NCBI GenBank assembly: GCA_947450255.1
Contig: CANFVA010000012.1
Coordinates: forward strand, 1-34,902
Direction: 5' to 3'
Length of the DNA: 34,902 nucleotides
Origin: Comamonadaceae bacterium
GTDB lineage: Bacteria; Pseudomonadota; Gammaproteobacteria; Burkholderiales; Burkholderiaceae_C
Below are positions 8,838 to 17,228 of the stretch, piece after piece. The first letter of the stretch is position 1. Every line of letters starts with the position of its first letter. The notes under the pieces were generated by a model. The model was not told the origin of the DNA and ran no database searches. It saw nothing but the letters and a program-made list of their open reading frames with translations. The position numbers were made by a program, and so were the translations under genes.

Positions 8838-11549
8838 TCACCCCGCCACCTTCGCTGCGATCTGCCCCACCACATCCCGCCCCTGCGTATCGACCTTACG
8901 GGCCATGAGGAACAGGCATCGGCCTTTGCTCTCGGTTTCCCATTGCTGGCCGACCAGGCGTTTTTCGATGGAGTCGGTGCTGTCCCACAAGATGCTGCCT
9001 TTGTATTCCACGACCAGTAAGCGTCCGTCATGCAGCTCGGCCACAAAGTCGGGGTAGAAATAGTCGGTGCTGGTGGGCAGCCAGAAAGATGATTTTTCCT
9101 GGCGCTCGATATTGCGTACCCAGTGCTTCACCTGGGGGCACATGTCGATGGCGCGGGCGCAAACAAACTCTTCGGTCAGCACGCCTGCGCCGGTCACTTC
9201 CTGCAAATCGTGGATCTGGTGCGCGCCGTAAAAATGCTTGCTAAAGCCGTAGCTGCCATTTCGGTACACGTTACGCGCGGGGTAGACGCCGGGCTCAAAG
9301 CGGAAGCTGCACTGGGGCGCCTGCGCCACGTCTGCAAGCGTCATCAGCGGCAATTGCCGGGCAAAGCTTTGTTCCACCAGGGCGGCGCGCAGGCGCTCTA
9401 TTTCTTGGGTCAAACACGGCACCAGCGCAAAGCGCGCTGTCACCAACTGGGACAGGCTAAAGCCCCGGTCCTGCTGCAAATGGCGCAGCATGCGCAGCAG
9501 CCAGGCGCGCATGTGCAATTGGCCTATGTCGTTCTGGCGCACCTCGCGGTCCAGCCAGCGCACCAGGTCTTCTTCGCTCAGCACCGCCGTGGTCAAGTAG
9601 GCCAGTTCGACCTGTTGCGCCTGGCCTTTGTGGTACTTCATACCATCGGCCTCTAAGTCGATTTCAAAAGTCTCCAGCGTCTGAGCACCAAAGGCTGCGA
9701 GCTGCACCGGCCCGTCCAGCTGCATCTGGCCCATGCCGGCCAGGGTGTGGCGGTCTACTACCTCCAGATGCCCATCAAGGGGCAAACACAGTTGCGGCAG
9801 CGGCGCGAACTGCTGTCCCAGCTGGGCCGGTGCGCAGTGGGCGGCGCGCAAAGCGCGTTGCACTTCAAATTGCGCTTGCAGGCCGGGCCGCTGGGCGGGC
9901 GCGGCAGCGGCCACCAGGCACTGCTCCACTTGCGCAAAAGCGGCATCGGACACATTGGCCGCCAGCAAGGCCGCCGCGCCCACACTGGTCGGGCGCAGTT
10001 CCAGCACCTCACGCACCGCTGGTGGCCAGCTAGCCTGCACTTGGGCCGTCGGCATAGCTGGCAGAGGGACATAGCTGTCGGGCCGCATGGGGCTTTGCGC
10101 ATGGCCGCCTTGCAGCGCTAAATCTATTTGCGGAGAGGCCAGCATGGACGCAGCCTCATAAGCGTTAAAGCCCATGTTGTGGACCAAGCGGTCGGTGATG
10201 TTGTGCGCTGCCTGCGCAAAACTTTCCGCCACGATATGGGCATAGGCTTTGTTCAGCGCCTCGTGCTTGCGGGTGCGCGCATAGGGCATGCGCAGCACGC
10301 GCCCGAGCAATTGCTCCACGTCTTTGGCCGAATGCACATCTTGCAGCCCGGCCAGCACATACGCAAAAGCGCAGTCCCAGCCCTCTTTCAAAGCCTCCAC
10401 CGTCACCACATAGCGCACCGGGCATTTCTCGTCCAGCAGGTTGATACCGTCCAGGTCTTTTTGCGTGCCGGTGACCACGGCGATTTGCGCCGTGGCAATG
10501 CCTTCTTCGTCCTGCAAAAACTGCCGCACCACGTCCACCGTGGCTGCGCCGTTTTTGTCCTGTGCTTGCACCAGCACAATGGGGCGCAGGTAGTCAGGCT
10601 CTTGGGCGGCCAGCGTTTCCAGGTGATCGCGCGTCAGGCGCGCGTGGTGCAAGCATTGCTGCCAGCCTTGCGGATGCTCGGTCAGCACAATGGGCAGCTT
10701 GACCATTTGCTCGGCTTTGAGCTCTTGCGCCGCCACATGGTGCAGCACATTGATACCGGCCACCGGCGTGGCCGTGAACTCCAGCACGCAGCTCGGGTTG
10801 AGCCGCTCAATCGCTTTGTAAAACACCGCCGTCTGGTGGTTGTGCGCTTCGTCCACGATCACCAGCGGGTGTTGCATATGCAGCCAATTGGCCACCGAAT
10901 GCTTGATGCGGCCCACATCGGCGCTTGTCAGAAATGGCTGATGCTCCAGGTCTGCTTCGCTCACCCGCTCCAGCGCGGGCTGCGCGCCCGGCGACAGGGC
11001 TGCAAAGTGGGGCGACAGCGCCTCGAAAAACGAATACACCGTGCGGTCTGCCGTCTTGCGCACTGACAAGGCCTGAATCGTGCTGATCACCACGACAGCG
11101 GCGTGGCCCACATCGTGCGGGCCTATGGTTTGCAGCGAGTCCAGATCGCACACCCGCACCCGGTCGCCAAAGTGCTGCGCCAGCGCCTGGCGGTAAGGGT
11201 GGCGCGCATCGCTAAAGGCCTCTAGGGTCTGGCGGCGGATCGTGTCCGAAGGCGTCAGCCACAAGGCCACGGGGGTATCGCTATGCAGCAAGGTCTGGCC
11301 GGCAATAGCTACGGCGTGCGCGGCCATCAGCGTCTTGCCGCCACCGGTGGGCACGCGCAAACACACGCAAGGCACATCCGCCCCAAAGCGGGCGCTGTAG
11401 GCTGGGGCCGCTGGGCTGCCGCTCCACTGGTGAAAGCTGGCGCCGTGCGCGGTAAAGGCCGCTGCCGGACTGGCGCCGCGGCAGGCCAGCAAAAAGGCGC
11501 GCAGCGTGTCCAGGGACTGGACTTGGTAGTTTTTAAGAACAAGCGTCAT
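8838..11549 (-). CDS. res: Type III restriction endonuclease Res subunit (DEAD/DEAH helicase-nuclease)
   Basis: About 903 residues. Superfamily-2 helicase motifs are in order: Walker A VPTGGGKTLMAA, Walker B LVIVDEAHN, motif III EFTATPV, and motif VI QLLGRVLRMP. The C-terminus carries a PD-(D/E)xK nuclease signature, YPDFVAEL followed by LLVVEYKG. Together these are the translocase and nuclease of a type III restriction enzyme acting in complex with Mod. The start is uncertain. The ORF track uses a TTG at 11564; ATG 11549 (MTLVLKNYQ) is chosen because the family begins with a Lys-x-Tyr-Gln helicase Q-motif. Neither has a strong ribosome site. The gene lies 32 nt downstream of mod in the same operon, and its 3' end abuts the hicA remnant in frame. 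Confidence 0.9.
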   Translation of the reverse strand: MTLVLKNYQVQSLDTLRAFLLACRGASPAAAFTAHGASFHQWSGSPAAPAYSARFGADVPCVCLRVPTGGGKTLMAAHAVAIAGQTLLHSDTPVALWLTPSDTIRRQTLEAFSDARHPYRQALAQHFGDRVRVCDLDSLQTIGPHDVGHAAVVVISTIQALSVRKTADRTVYSFFEALSPHFAALSPGAQPALERVSEADLEHQPFLTSADVGRIKHSVANWLHMQHPLVIVDEAHNHQTAVFYKAIERLNPSCVLEFTATPVAGINVLHHVAAQELKAEQMVKLPIVLTEHPQGWQQCLHHARLTRDHLETLAAQEPDYLRPIVLVQAQDKNGAATVDVVRQFLQDEEGIATAQIAVVTGTQKDLDGINLLDEKCPVRYVVTVEALKEGWDCAFAYVLAGLQDVHSAKDVEQLLGRVLRMPYARTRKHEALNKAYAHIVAESFAQAAHNITDRLVHNMGFNAYEAASMLASPQIDLALQGGHAQSPMRPDSYVPLPAMPTAQVQASWPPAVREVLELRPTSVGAAALLAANVSDAAFAQVEQCLVAAAAPAQRPGLQAQFEVQRALRAAHCAPAQLGQQFAPLPQLCLPLDGHLEVVDRHTLAGMGQMQLDGPVQLAAFGAQTLETFEIDLEADGMKYHKGQAQQVELAYLTTAVLSEEDLVRWLDREVRQNDIGQLHMRAWLLRMLRHLQQDRGFSLSQLVTARFALVPCLTQEIERLRAALVEQSFARQLPLMTLADVAQAPQCSFRFEPGVYPARNVYRNGSYGFSKHFYGAHQIHDLQEVTGAGVLTEEFVCARAIDMCPQVKHWVRNIERQEKSSFWLPTSTDYFYPDFVAELHDGRLLVVEYKGSILWDSTDSIEKRLVGQQWETESKGRCLFLMARKVDTQGRDVVGQIAAKVAG

Positions 11550-11581
11550 GGCGTGGGCTGGCAAGACAGCGGTAAGTGCGG

Positions 11582-13126
11582 CTAGCGCAGCGGGAGGTCG
11601 TAAGGAATTTGCTTAAAGCGGATACCCAGGCGCGCCAGGCGGGCAGGCCCCAGGCTCGTGGTCTCGCCATAAATAAGCTTGGGGCCGTCGTGGGGCATGG
11701 CCTCTTCGATCATTTGCAGCACGGCCAGCGTCAGCACATTGCCGCCTTCGGGCCGGCGGTCGCCCAAAATGCCGTTAAACAGCAGGTAATAGGCCGTGCC
11801 CTGGTGTGTGCCCAGGCGGGGCTTGTCGTAGCGGGCTTTGCCGGGTGTGCCGGTTTCAAAATGCCAGAGGTAAGCTGCCAGCGCGTTGAACTTCACGTCG
11901 GGGTGAATAGCGCCAAAAGCATCAAACACCGCGCTACCTACTTTGCAAAAGCGAAAACCACCACCGCCTTGCCAGCCCACTTGCGCGCTGATGCCGCCTT
12001 GCTCACCCTCCAGCACTTTTTGCAGCCGGGGCAGGCAATGCGTTTGCGCATGTTCGCCCATCTCAATGCCGATGTAGCGGCGGCCCATTTTGTGGGCCAC
12101 CGCGGCGGTGGTGCCTGAGCCTAGGAAGCTGTCGAGAACGAGGTCGTTGGGGTTGGTGGCAATTTCGAGAACTCTAGAAATTACTGCCTCAGGCTTTGGT
12201 GTTGAAAAGGCACTGTCATCCCCAAACAACTTCTTGACCTCAGCCTTTGACGTTCGATTACTACCTACCTCGGTATGCGGCCAAATTGTTTCGGGTGGCC
12301 GACCACTAGTTAAATCCTCGTAAATTCGATAGTAGGGAGTCCAGCCGCTTTTGCCTTGAACCCATTCGATTCGTTGTAGCTCTTTTTTGACCTTTTCTTC
12401 GCTCCAACGCCAGCGGCCATCAGTGCCATCTGGCTTCACTGGGAGCACCATTGTTCCGTCGGGCGCAATTAGATCGAAATAAAGGCTTGGTCGAGCCGCC
12501 CGAGTGTCCTCGCCGCTTCCCATTGCTCTTAACGGCTTTGTGTAATAGCGTCGCCCGAGGTTATCGGTCTTTCTGTAATGCTCTTGGGCTTCCGTCACTA
12601 ACTTTGACAGCATTAGGTTCGAAAGCGATTTACAAAAGACAAGTAGGTGGTCGTGGCGCGACGAGAAATATCGCGAATCCATTTTGGGGCTATCCGACTT
12701 TTCCCAAACCACATTCGCCACAAAATTTTGCCGCCCAAACACCTCATCCATCAGCACCTTGCAGTAGTGCGCCTCGTTGTCGTCCAGCGTCACCCAGATG
12801 CTGCCGTTCTCGGCCAGTAGCTCGCGCAGCAGCACCAGGCGGGGGTACATCATGCTCAGCCACTGACTGTGTTCCAGCCGGTCGTCGTAGTGTTCGAAGG
12901 CGCTTTGCGTGTTGTAGGGCGGGTCGATAAATATGCACTTGACCTGCCCCCGGTAAAAGGGCAGCAGCGCCTTGAGGGCCAGCAGGTTGTCGCCCTGCAC
13001 CAGCAAATTGTCAGCATACGGGCCATCGACATCACCGTGCGCGCCGACCTGGCGCAGCAGGTGATAAGGCACCTCTTGCGCGCTGCGCGTGGCCTGCGGC
13101 TTGTTGACCCAATCGAGAAATGGCAT
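11582..13126 (-). CDS. mod: Type III restriction system DNA methyltransferase Mod (adenine-specific, beta class)
   Basis: A 514-residue N6-adenine methyltransferase. The catalytic motif IV DPPYNT (residues 68-73) precedes the AdoMet motif I DSFLGSGTT (about 332-340), the order of the beta class. The N-terminus PFLDWVNK...VPYHLL is typical of Mod proteins. Between the motifs lies the target-recognition region (about residues 130-320). There the DNA drops to roughly 45-52% GC, against about 60% or more on both sides, and codon use changes. This suggests exchange of the recognition domain. Mod methylates the recognition site for protection and supplies specificity to Res downstream. The upstream ribosome site is weak (GGTAAG). 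Confidence 0.92.
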   Translation of the reverse strand: MPFLDWVNKPQATRSAQEVPYHLLRQVGAHGDVDGPYADNLLVQGDNLLALKALLPFYRGQVKCIFIDPPYNTQSAFEHYDDRLEHSQWLSMMYPRLVLLRELLAENGSIWVTLDDNEAHYCKVLMDEVFGRQNFVANVVWEKSDSPKMDSRYFSSRHDHLLVFCKSLSNLMLSKLVTEAQEHYRKTDNLGRRYYTKPLRAMGSGEDTRAARPSLYFDLIAPDGTMVLPVKPDGTDGRWRWSEEKVKKELQRIEWVQGKSGWTPYYRIYEDLTSGRPPETIWPHTEVGSNRTSKAEVKKLFGDDSAFSTPKPEAVISRVLEIATNPNDLVLDSFLGSGTTAAVAHKMGRRYIGIEMGEHAQTHCLPRLQKVLEGEQGGISAQVGWQGGGGFRFCKVGSAVFDAFGAIHPDVKFNALAAYLWHFETGTPGKARYDKPRLGTHQGTAYYLLFNGILGDRRPEGGNVLTLAVLQMIEEAMPHDGPKLIYGETTSLGPARLARLGIRFKQIPYDLPLR

Positions 13127-13437
13127 GGCTTAGTGCTTACCCGCCCTAGCAACACCACGCGCCGCGGTTGAACCTCTGAGCAGCCTTTGTTGCGCGGGGT
13201 ATCTGGGTACATGATCCATCACCAGACTATAAACCATTGTCTTTTTTATATTAATTTACTCGGGTCTACATGCAGCGCCCTTGTGCAAGCCTCCCGCACG
13301 CATCAACTAGCCGCCCCCAACCCCGTGAAAACCCTAGTAAAAATTGTCTTGACAGCCCGTGCTTCCCGCCAAAACTCCAAATACATTAAGAACCTATTTA
13401 GACCGACTAGCTGCTCTGTATTGAAGGAGTTGACGCC
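13127..13437. promoter_or_regulatory. Divergent intergenic region between mod and the DapA-family gene
   Basis: This 311-nt gap separates divergent genes. It has an AT-rich core (about 13220-13265, including TATATTAATTTA) likely to hold promoters for one or both sides. A TTGACA at 13349-13354 lies within TGTC-TT-GACA, a possible operator or -35 element for the downstream gene, but I see no good -10 at 17 bp. GAAGGAG before the DapA ATG is a clear ribosome site. ORFs called here (13187..13570 +, 13303..13560 -) look spurious. It may also contain the far edge of the restriction island; no repeat marking that edge was found. Confidence 0.4.
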
Positions 13438-14352
13438 ATGCACAATCCCCGCTGGAAAGGCATATTTCCCGCTGTCACCACCAAGTTCCACGCCGATGAA
13501 AGCCTGGACTTGGAGGGCACGGCGCGGCACCTGGACTTTCAGATCCGCAACGGCATCCATGGCATGGTGACCTGCGGTTCGCTGGGCGAAGCCAGCACGC
13601 TGACGCTAGAAGAAAAGCTGCTGGTCGCCAAAAACGCCCTCGAAGTGAGCAAAGGCCGGGTGCCGGTGCTGGCTAACATTTCCGAGACCAGCACGCGCGA
13701 AGCCATACGTTATATCGAAGGCGCCAACAAAATCGGCGTGGACGGTTTTATGGTCATGCCCTCGGTGATTTACGTGGCTGATGCACGCGAAGCCATGCAA
13801 AACCTGCGCACCATGGCCGCCGTGGCGCAAAAGCCCATGATGATTTACAACAACCCGGTGGCTTACCGGGTGGACCTCAAACCCGAGCACATGCTGGAGC
13901 TGGCCGATTGCGAGTGGCTGGTCGCTATTAAAGAAAGCAGCGACAACATCCGCCGCATTACCGATTTGCGCAACACCGTCGGCGAGCGCTACCAGTTGTT
14001 CCTAGGCGTGGACGACCTGGCCTACGAAGGCCTGGCGCTGGGCGCTGATGGTTTGTTGGCCGGAGTGGGTTGCACCTTCCCGCGCGAGACGGTGGCTTTG
14101 TACGACCTGATGGTGGCCGGCCGCTTTGCCGAAGCGCTCAAGCTTTACCAGTGGATGACGCCCATGCTGCATCTGGACGTGTCCACCAAGCTGGTCCAAA
14201 ACCTCAAATTGATCGACGTGCTGGCCGGCACCGGCACCGAGTACATGCGCCGCCCGCGCCTGCCCTTGATCGGCGCGGAGCGAGAATGTGTCGAAGCCAT
14301 TGTCAAGACCGCATTGGCTGCACGCCCGGCGCAATACCATTCCATTCCTTGA
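13438..14352 (+). CDS. DapA/NAL-family protein, likely 1-pyrroline-4-hydroxy-2-carboxylate deaminase
   Basis: A 304-residue class I aldolase-like TIM barrel of the dihydrodipicolinate synthase family. Schiff-base Lys165 is in VAIKESSDN and Tyr137 in MMIYNNPVAY. The substrate loop GSLGEASTLT replaces the GTTGE of true DapA. The next gene is a proline-racemase-family epimerase. That pairing is typical of hydroxyproline catabolism, where the DapA homologue (LhpC/HypD) deaminates 1-pyrroline-4-hydroxy-2-carboxylate to 2-oxoglutarate semialdehyde. Specificity rests on this neighbour; another aldolase or dehydratase activity is possible. The start is supported by GAAGGAG at 8-nt spacing. Confidence 0.82.
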   Translation: MHNPRWKGIFPAVTTKFHADESLDLEGTARHLDFQIRNGIHGMVTCGSLGEASTLTLEEKLLVAKNALEVSKGRVPVLANISETSTREAIRYIEGANKIGVDGFMVMPSVIYVADAREAMQNLRTMAAVAQKPMMIYNNPVAYRVDLKPEHMLELADCEWLVAIKESSDNIRRITDLRNTVGERYQLFLGVDDLAYEGLALGADGLLAGVGCTFPRETVALYDLMVAGRFAEALKLYQWMTPMLHLDVSTKLVQNLKLIDVLAGTGTEYMRRPRLPLIGAERECVEAIVKTALAARPAQYHSIP

Positions 14353-14409
14353 GCATGCGACCACCCGGTTCCACGCCATCAAAAAACACCACCTGCCTGC
14401 AGTAGCACG

Positions 14410-15345
14410 ATGCAAAGCATTGAGGTCATCGACTCGCATACCGGCGGCGAATCTACGCGCCTGGTGATCGCCGGATTTCCCGATTTGGGCCGCGGCAGCA
14501 TGGCCGAACGCCGTGAGGTTTTGCGCAGTCAACACGACGCCTGGCGTGCCGCCGCGATGTTGGAGCCACGTGGCAACGACGTGTTGGTCGGCGCGCTGCT
14601 GTGTGCGCCGCACGACTCTGCGCATGCGGCGGGGGTGATTTTTTTCAACAACACGGGTTACTTGGGCATGTGCGGCCATGGCACGATAGGCGTGGTGGTG
14701 TCGCTGGCCTACCTGGGCCAGATTGACACGGGCACGCACACCATCGAAACGCCTGTGGGCCCTGTACGGGCCACGCTGCATGGCGATGGCTCGGTGAGTG
14801 TGCGCAATGTGCCGGCCTGGCGCCACCTGGCACAGGTGCCCGTGCAAGTGCCCGGCTACGGGCTGGTGCATGGCGATGTGGCCTGGGGTGGCAACTGGTT
14901 TTTTCTGGCTAGCGACCACGGTCAGCGCGTGGCCGGCGACAACTTGGCGGGCCTGACGGCTTACAGCCTGGCCTTGAAGAACGCGCTGGTAGCCCACGGC
15001 ATTACAGGCGCCGGTGGCAGCGAAATTGACCATATCGAGCTCTTCGGCCCGGACGACAGCGGCGCCGACAGCCGCAACTTTGTACTCTGTCCCGGCGGCG
15101 CCTATGACCGCTCGCCGTGCGGCACCGGCACCAGCGCGAAAGTCGCTTGTCTGGCGGCCGACGGCAAGCTCGCGCCGGGCAAGGTATGGACGCAGGCCAG
15201 CGTCATCGGCAGCCGCTTTGAAGCCAGCTATGCGCTGGAAAGCGGCCGCGTAATACCCACCATCCGCGGGCGCGCCCACATCAGCGCCAAAGCCACGCTC
15301 CTATTGGACCCGCAAGACCCGTTTGTCTGGGGCATCCGCCTGTAA
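14410..15345 (+). CDS. 4-hydroxyproline 2-epimerase (proline racemase family)
   Basis: A 311-residue proline-racemase-fold enzyme that inverts C2 of trans-4-hydroxy-L-proline, the first step of its breakdown. Both catalytic cysteines are present: Cys88 in MCGHGTIG and Cys237 in [10 protein letters not shown]. This favours an epimerase over the trans-3-hydroxyproline dehydratases, which have Thr at one position. The opening [14 protein letters not shown] is the family N-terminus. It lies 57 nt behind the DapA-family gene with no obvious ribosome site. No D-hydroxyproline dehydrogenase or semialdehyde dehydrogenase is in the window, so the rest of the pathway must lie elsewhere. Hydroxyproline betaine or proline is a less likely substrate. 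Confidence 0.88.
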   Translation: MQSIEVIDSHTGGESTRLVIAGFPDLGRGSMAERREVLRSQHDAWRAAAMLEPRGNDVLVGALLCAPHDSAHAAGVIFFNNTGYLGMCGHGTIGVVVSLAYLGQIDTGTHTIETPVGPVRATLHGDGSVSVRNVPAWRHLAQVPVQVPGYGLVHGDVAWGGNWFFLASDHGQRVAGDNLAGLTAYSLALKNALVAHGITGAGGSEIDHIELFGPDDSGADSRNFVLCPGGAYDRSPCGTGTSAKVACLAADGKLAPGKVWTQASVIGSRFEASYALESGRVIPTIRGRAHISAKATLLLDPQDPFVWGIRL

Positions 15346-15362
15346 TGCTGGCGCGGGTGGCA

Positions 15363-15392
15363 CCGGCACCAGCCCCTCAGGGCAGGTGCCGG
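15363..15392. terminator. Strong hairpin between convergent epimerase and nitroreductase genes
   Basis: CCGGCACC-A-GCCC-CTCA-GGGC-A-GGTGCCGG forms a 12-bp stem with a single A/A mismatch and a 4-nt loop, placed between two convergent genes. There is no run of T on either side, so termination efficiency is uncertain, but the symmetry suits a bidirectional 3'-end structure. Confidence 0.6.
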
Positions 15393-15406
15393 CCATTGGC
15401 AAGCGC

Positions 15407-16027
15407 TTAGTCCGCGCTAAAACTCACCACGTCGGCCACAGCGCGGCGCACTTTGCGGGGCCAGTTGCCCGGTGCGGGGCGGCCTACGGCGATCAGCATG
15501 GCGGGGATTTCGTTGGCGGCGAGTTTGCATTCGGCGCTGACGGCAGCCGGGTCAAAACCAATCATGGCGCCGGACACCAGGCCTTTGCCATGGGCAGCGT
15601 ACATCAAGGTCATCGCAGCCATGGAGGCCGAGCGTATAGCCTCGTCGCGCTGGAACTGGTCCTTGCCTTCGTACATGCCGTTGGCCATGCCAATCCAGCC
15701 GTCATAAGCAGCCTGGTCGATGTGGCCGCCGTCCAGCATGGGCTTGATCAGCGCGGGCAGGTCTTTGTGACCACCCACTTTGCCCACCACCACAAAAGTC
15801 ACCGCCGCATCGCCCACTTTGGGCTGGTTGTACGCAGCCGCTTTCAGGCGGGCCTTGGCCGCTGGCGTGTTGACCGCGACCAGGCGCCAGTTTTGCTGGT
15901 TGAAAGAGGTTGGGGTTTGGTTGGCCAATTGGGCCAGCTCGGAGATTTCGGCCTGGCTCATGACATGGGTCGGGTCAAAGTTGTTGGCAGAGGTGCGGCC
16001 ATTGATGGCACTGGTAATGTCAGTCAT
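15407..16027 (-). CDS. Nitroreductase family protein
   Basis: A 206-residue flavin oxidoreductase of the nitroreductase fold. The FMN-binding N-terminal pattern is present (INGRTSANNFDP, then QTPTSFNQQNWRLVAV). The downstream GLVSGAMIGFDP and IPAMLIAVGRPAPGNWPRKVRR correspond to the usual dimer and cofactor segments. The family reduces nitroaromatics, quinones or enals using NAD(P)H; the substrate cannot be read here. It is the last gene of the minus-strand run from the dioxygenase-like gene and lies 35 nt behind a yceI gene. Confidence 0.85.
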   Translation of the reverse strand: MTDITSAINGRTSANNFDPTHVMSQAEISELAQLANQTPTSFNQQNWRLVAVNTPAAKARLKAAAYNQPKVGDAAVTFVVVGKVGGHKDLPALIKPMLDGGHIDQAAYDGWIGMANGMYEGKDQFQRDEAIRSASMAAMTLMYAAHGKGLVSGAMIGFDPAAVSAECKLAANEIPAMLIAVGRPAPGNWPRKVRRAVADVVSFSAD

Positions 16028-16062
16028 AGAAAGTCTCTTTTTTACAAAGGTTGAAGGGAAAT

Positions 16063-16641
16063 TTATTTGGCGATGGCTTCGATAGCGATATCGATGCGTA
16101 CCTCGTCGCCCACATACGGGGCGTATTTACCTGCGCCGAACTCGGTGCGTTTGATGGTGGTAAATGCATTGGCGCCCAAGACCGGCACTTTCATCATGGG
16201 GTGCGCCATGGCTTGGAACGAGGTGATGGTCAGGGTGACGGCCTTGGTCACGCCTTTGATGGTCAATTGGCCTTCTACCGAAGCGGGCTTGTCGCCGTCA
16301 AACACTACTTTGGTCGATTTGAAAGTCGCTTTAGGAAATTTGGCAGTGTCCAAAAATCCATCGCCCTGGATATGGCCATTGAAATCCGTCGAACCGGTAT
16401 TGACCGTGGTCATGTCGATGACGATATCGACCGAGCCGGTTTTGGCTGCGGCATCAAATACCACGGTACCGCTGGTGTTGGTAAAGCTACTCAACTGCGT
16501 GGAGTAACCCATATGGGAATACGAAAAACGTGGAAAGGTGTGGCTGCTGTCCACGGTGTAATTCACCGGTGCGCCCATTGCCGGGGCTAGGGCTGCAGCG
16601 CTGAGGGCCAAAACGGCGCCAAGGGTTTTCAAAGATTGCAT
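16063..16641 (-). CDS. YceI family periplasmic protein (second copy)
   Basis: A 192-residue YceI-fold lipocalin-like protein with a Sec signal peptide (MQSLKTLGAVLALSAAALAPAMG-A). The body YTVDSSHTFPRFSYSHMGYST and the ending YVGDEVRIDIAIEAIAK are typical. YceI proteins bind isoprenoid quinone-like lipids in the periplasm. The ORF track start at 16674 runs back into the previous gene. ATG 16641 has GGAG at 7 nt and begins the signal peptide. It lies 22 nt downstream of another yceI, probably an old tandem duplication. Confidence 0.9.
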   Translation of the reverse strand: MQSLKTLGAVLALSAAALAPAMGAPVNYTVDSSHTFPRFSYSHMGYSTQLSSFTNTSGTVVFDAAAKTGSVDIVIDMTTVNTGSTDFNGHIQGDGFLDTAKFPKATFKSTKVVFDGDKPASVEGQLTIKGVTKAVTLTITSFQAMAHPMMKVPVLGANAFTTIKRTEFGAGKYAPYVGDEVRIDIAIEAIAK

Positions 16642-16663
16642 AGGGATACTCCAGTTAAAAAAA

Positions 16664-17227
16664 CTATTTGCCACTCAAAACAGTGAGTTGAAAATTGACT
16701 TGGATCTCATTGCCAATGACATCGAATTTGGACCACACGCCTTCGCCAATGGCAAAGTCCGCGCGGGCCAAGCTAAGGCTGGCAGTGAGCAGACCTTTGC
16801 CGCCCTGCGCCTGGTGTTTGACGGGGAATTTCAGCTCGCGTGCATGGCCTTTGATGCTCAGCGTGCCGCTGGCCTCGTAGCTATCAGGCCCGGTGGCCTT
16901 CAATTGCTTTAGCACAAACAACGCTTTTGGAAATGCAGCCGTGTGGAACCAGGACTTGCCCACCACTTCATCGTCACCCTCGGCCGAACCGGTATCCACG
17001 CTGGCCAGGTCGATCTCAATGCTGGCGCGAGCCGCCTCGGGTTTGGCAGTATCCAATTGCAGCGTGCTTTGGAACTTGGCAAATTTGCCGTCCATGGCCA
17101 CGCCCATTTGCTTGTAGCGAAAGCTGATACTGCTTTTGTCCGCCTGCACAGTTTGGTAGCTCGCTGCCTGCGCAGCCCCAAGCACGCAGAGCCCGGCGAC
17201 GAAGCTTAAAAGGAATCGGTTTTTCAT
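16664..17227 (-). CDS. YceI family periplasmic protein (first copy)
   Basis: A 187-residue secreted YceI protein with signal peptide MKNRFLLSFVAGLCVLGAAQA. The body has SSISFRYKQMGVAMDGKFAKF and GTLSIKGHARELKFPV, both YceI landmarks. It starts one base after the cytochrome b561 stop codon, so the two are translationally linked. The b561-YceI pairing is common in proteobacteria and suggests a membrane electron carrier working with a quinone- or lipid-binding periplasmic partner. Confidence 0.9.
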   Translation of the reverse strand: MKNRFLLSFVAGLCVLGAAQAASYQTVQADKSSISFRYKQMGVAMDGKFAKFQSTLQLDTAKPEAARASIEIDLASVDTGSAEGDDEVVGKSWFHTAAFPKALFVLKQLKATGPDSYEASGTLSIKGHARELKFPVKHQAQGGKGLLTASLSLARADFAIGEGVWSKFDVIGNEIQVNFQLTVLSGK

Positions 17228-17228
17228 T

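Noticed and set aside
8771-9046. 91-residue minus-strand ORF ending just before hicB, considered as hicA
   Set aside because: Its sequence is out of frame with the HicA-like tail and overlaps the nuclease domain of res; the HicA-like residues lie in the res frame.
10128-11066. 312-residue plus-strand ORF opposite res
   Set aside because: It lies wholly within the helicase gene, whose motifs are intact on the other strand.
14002-15279. 425-residue minus-strand ORF opposite the epimerase
   Set aside because: It is a shadow of two genes with intact catalytic residues on the plus strand.
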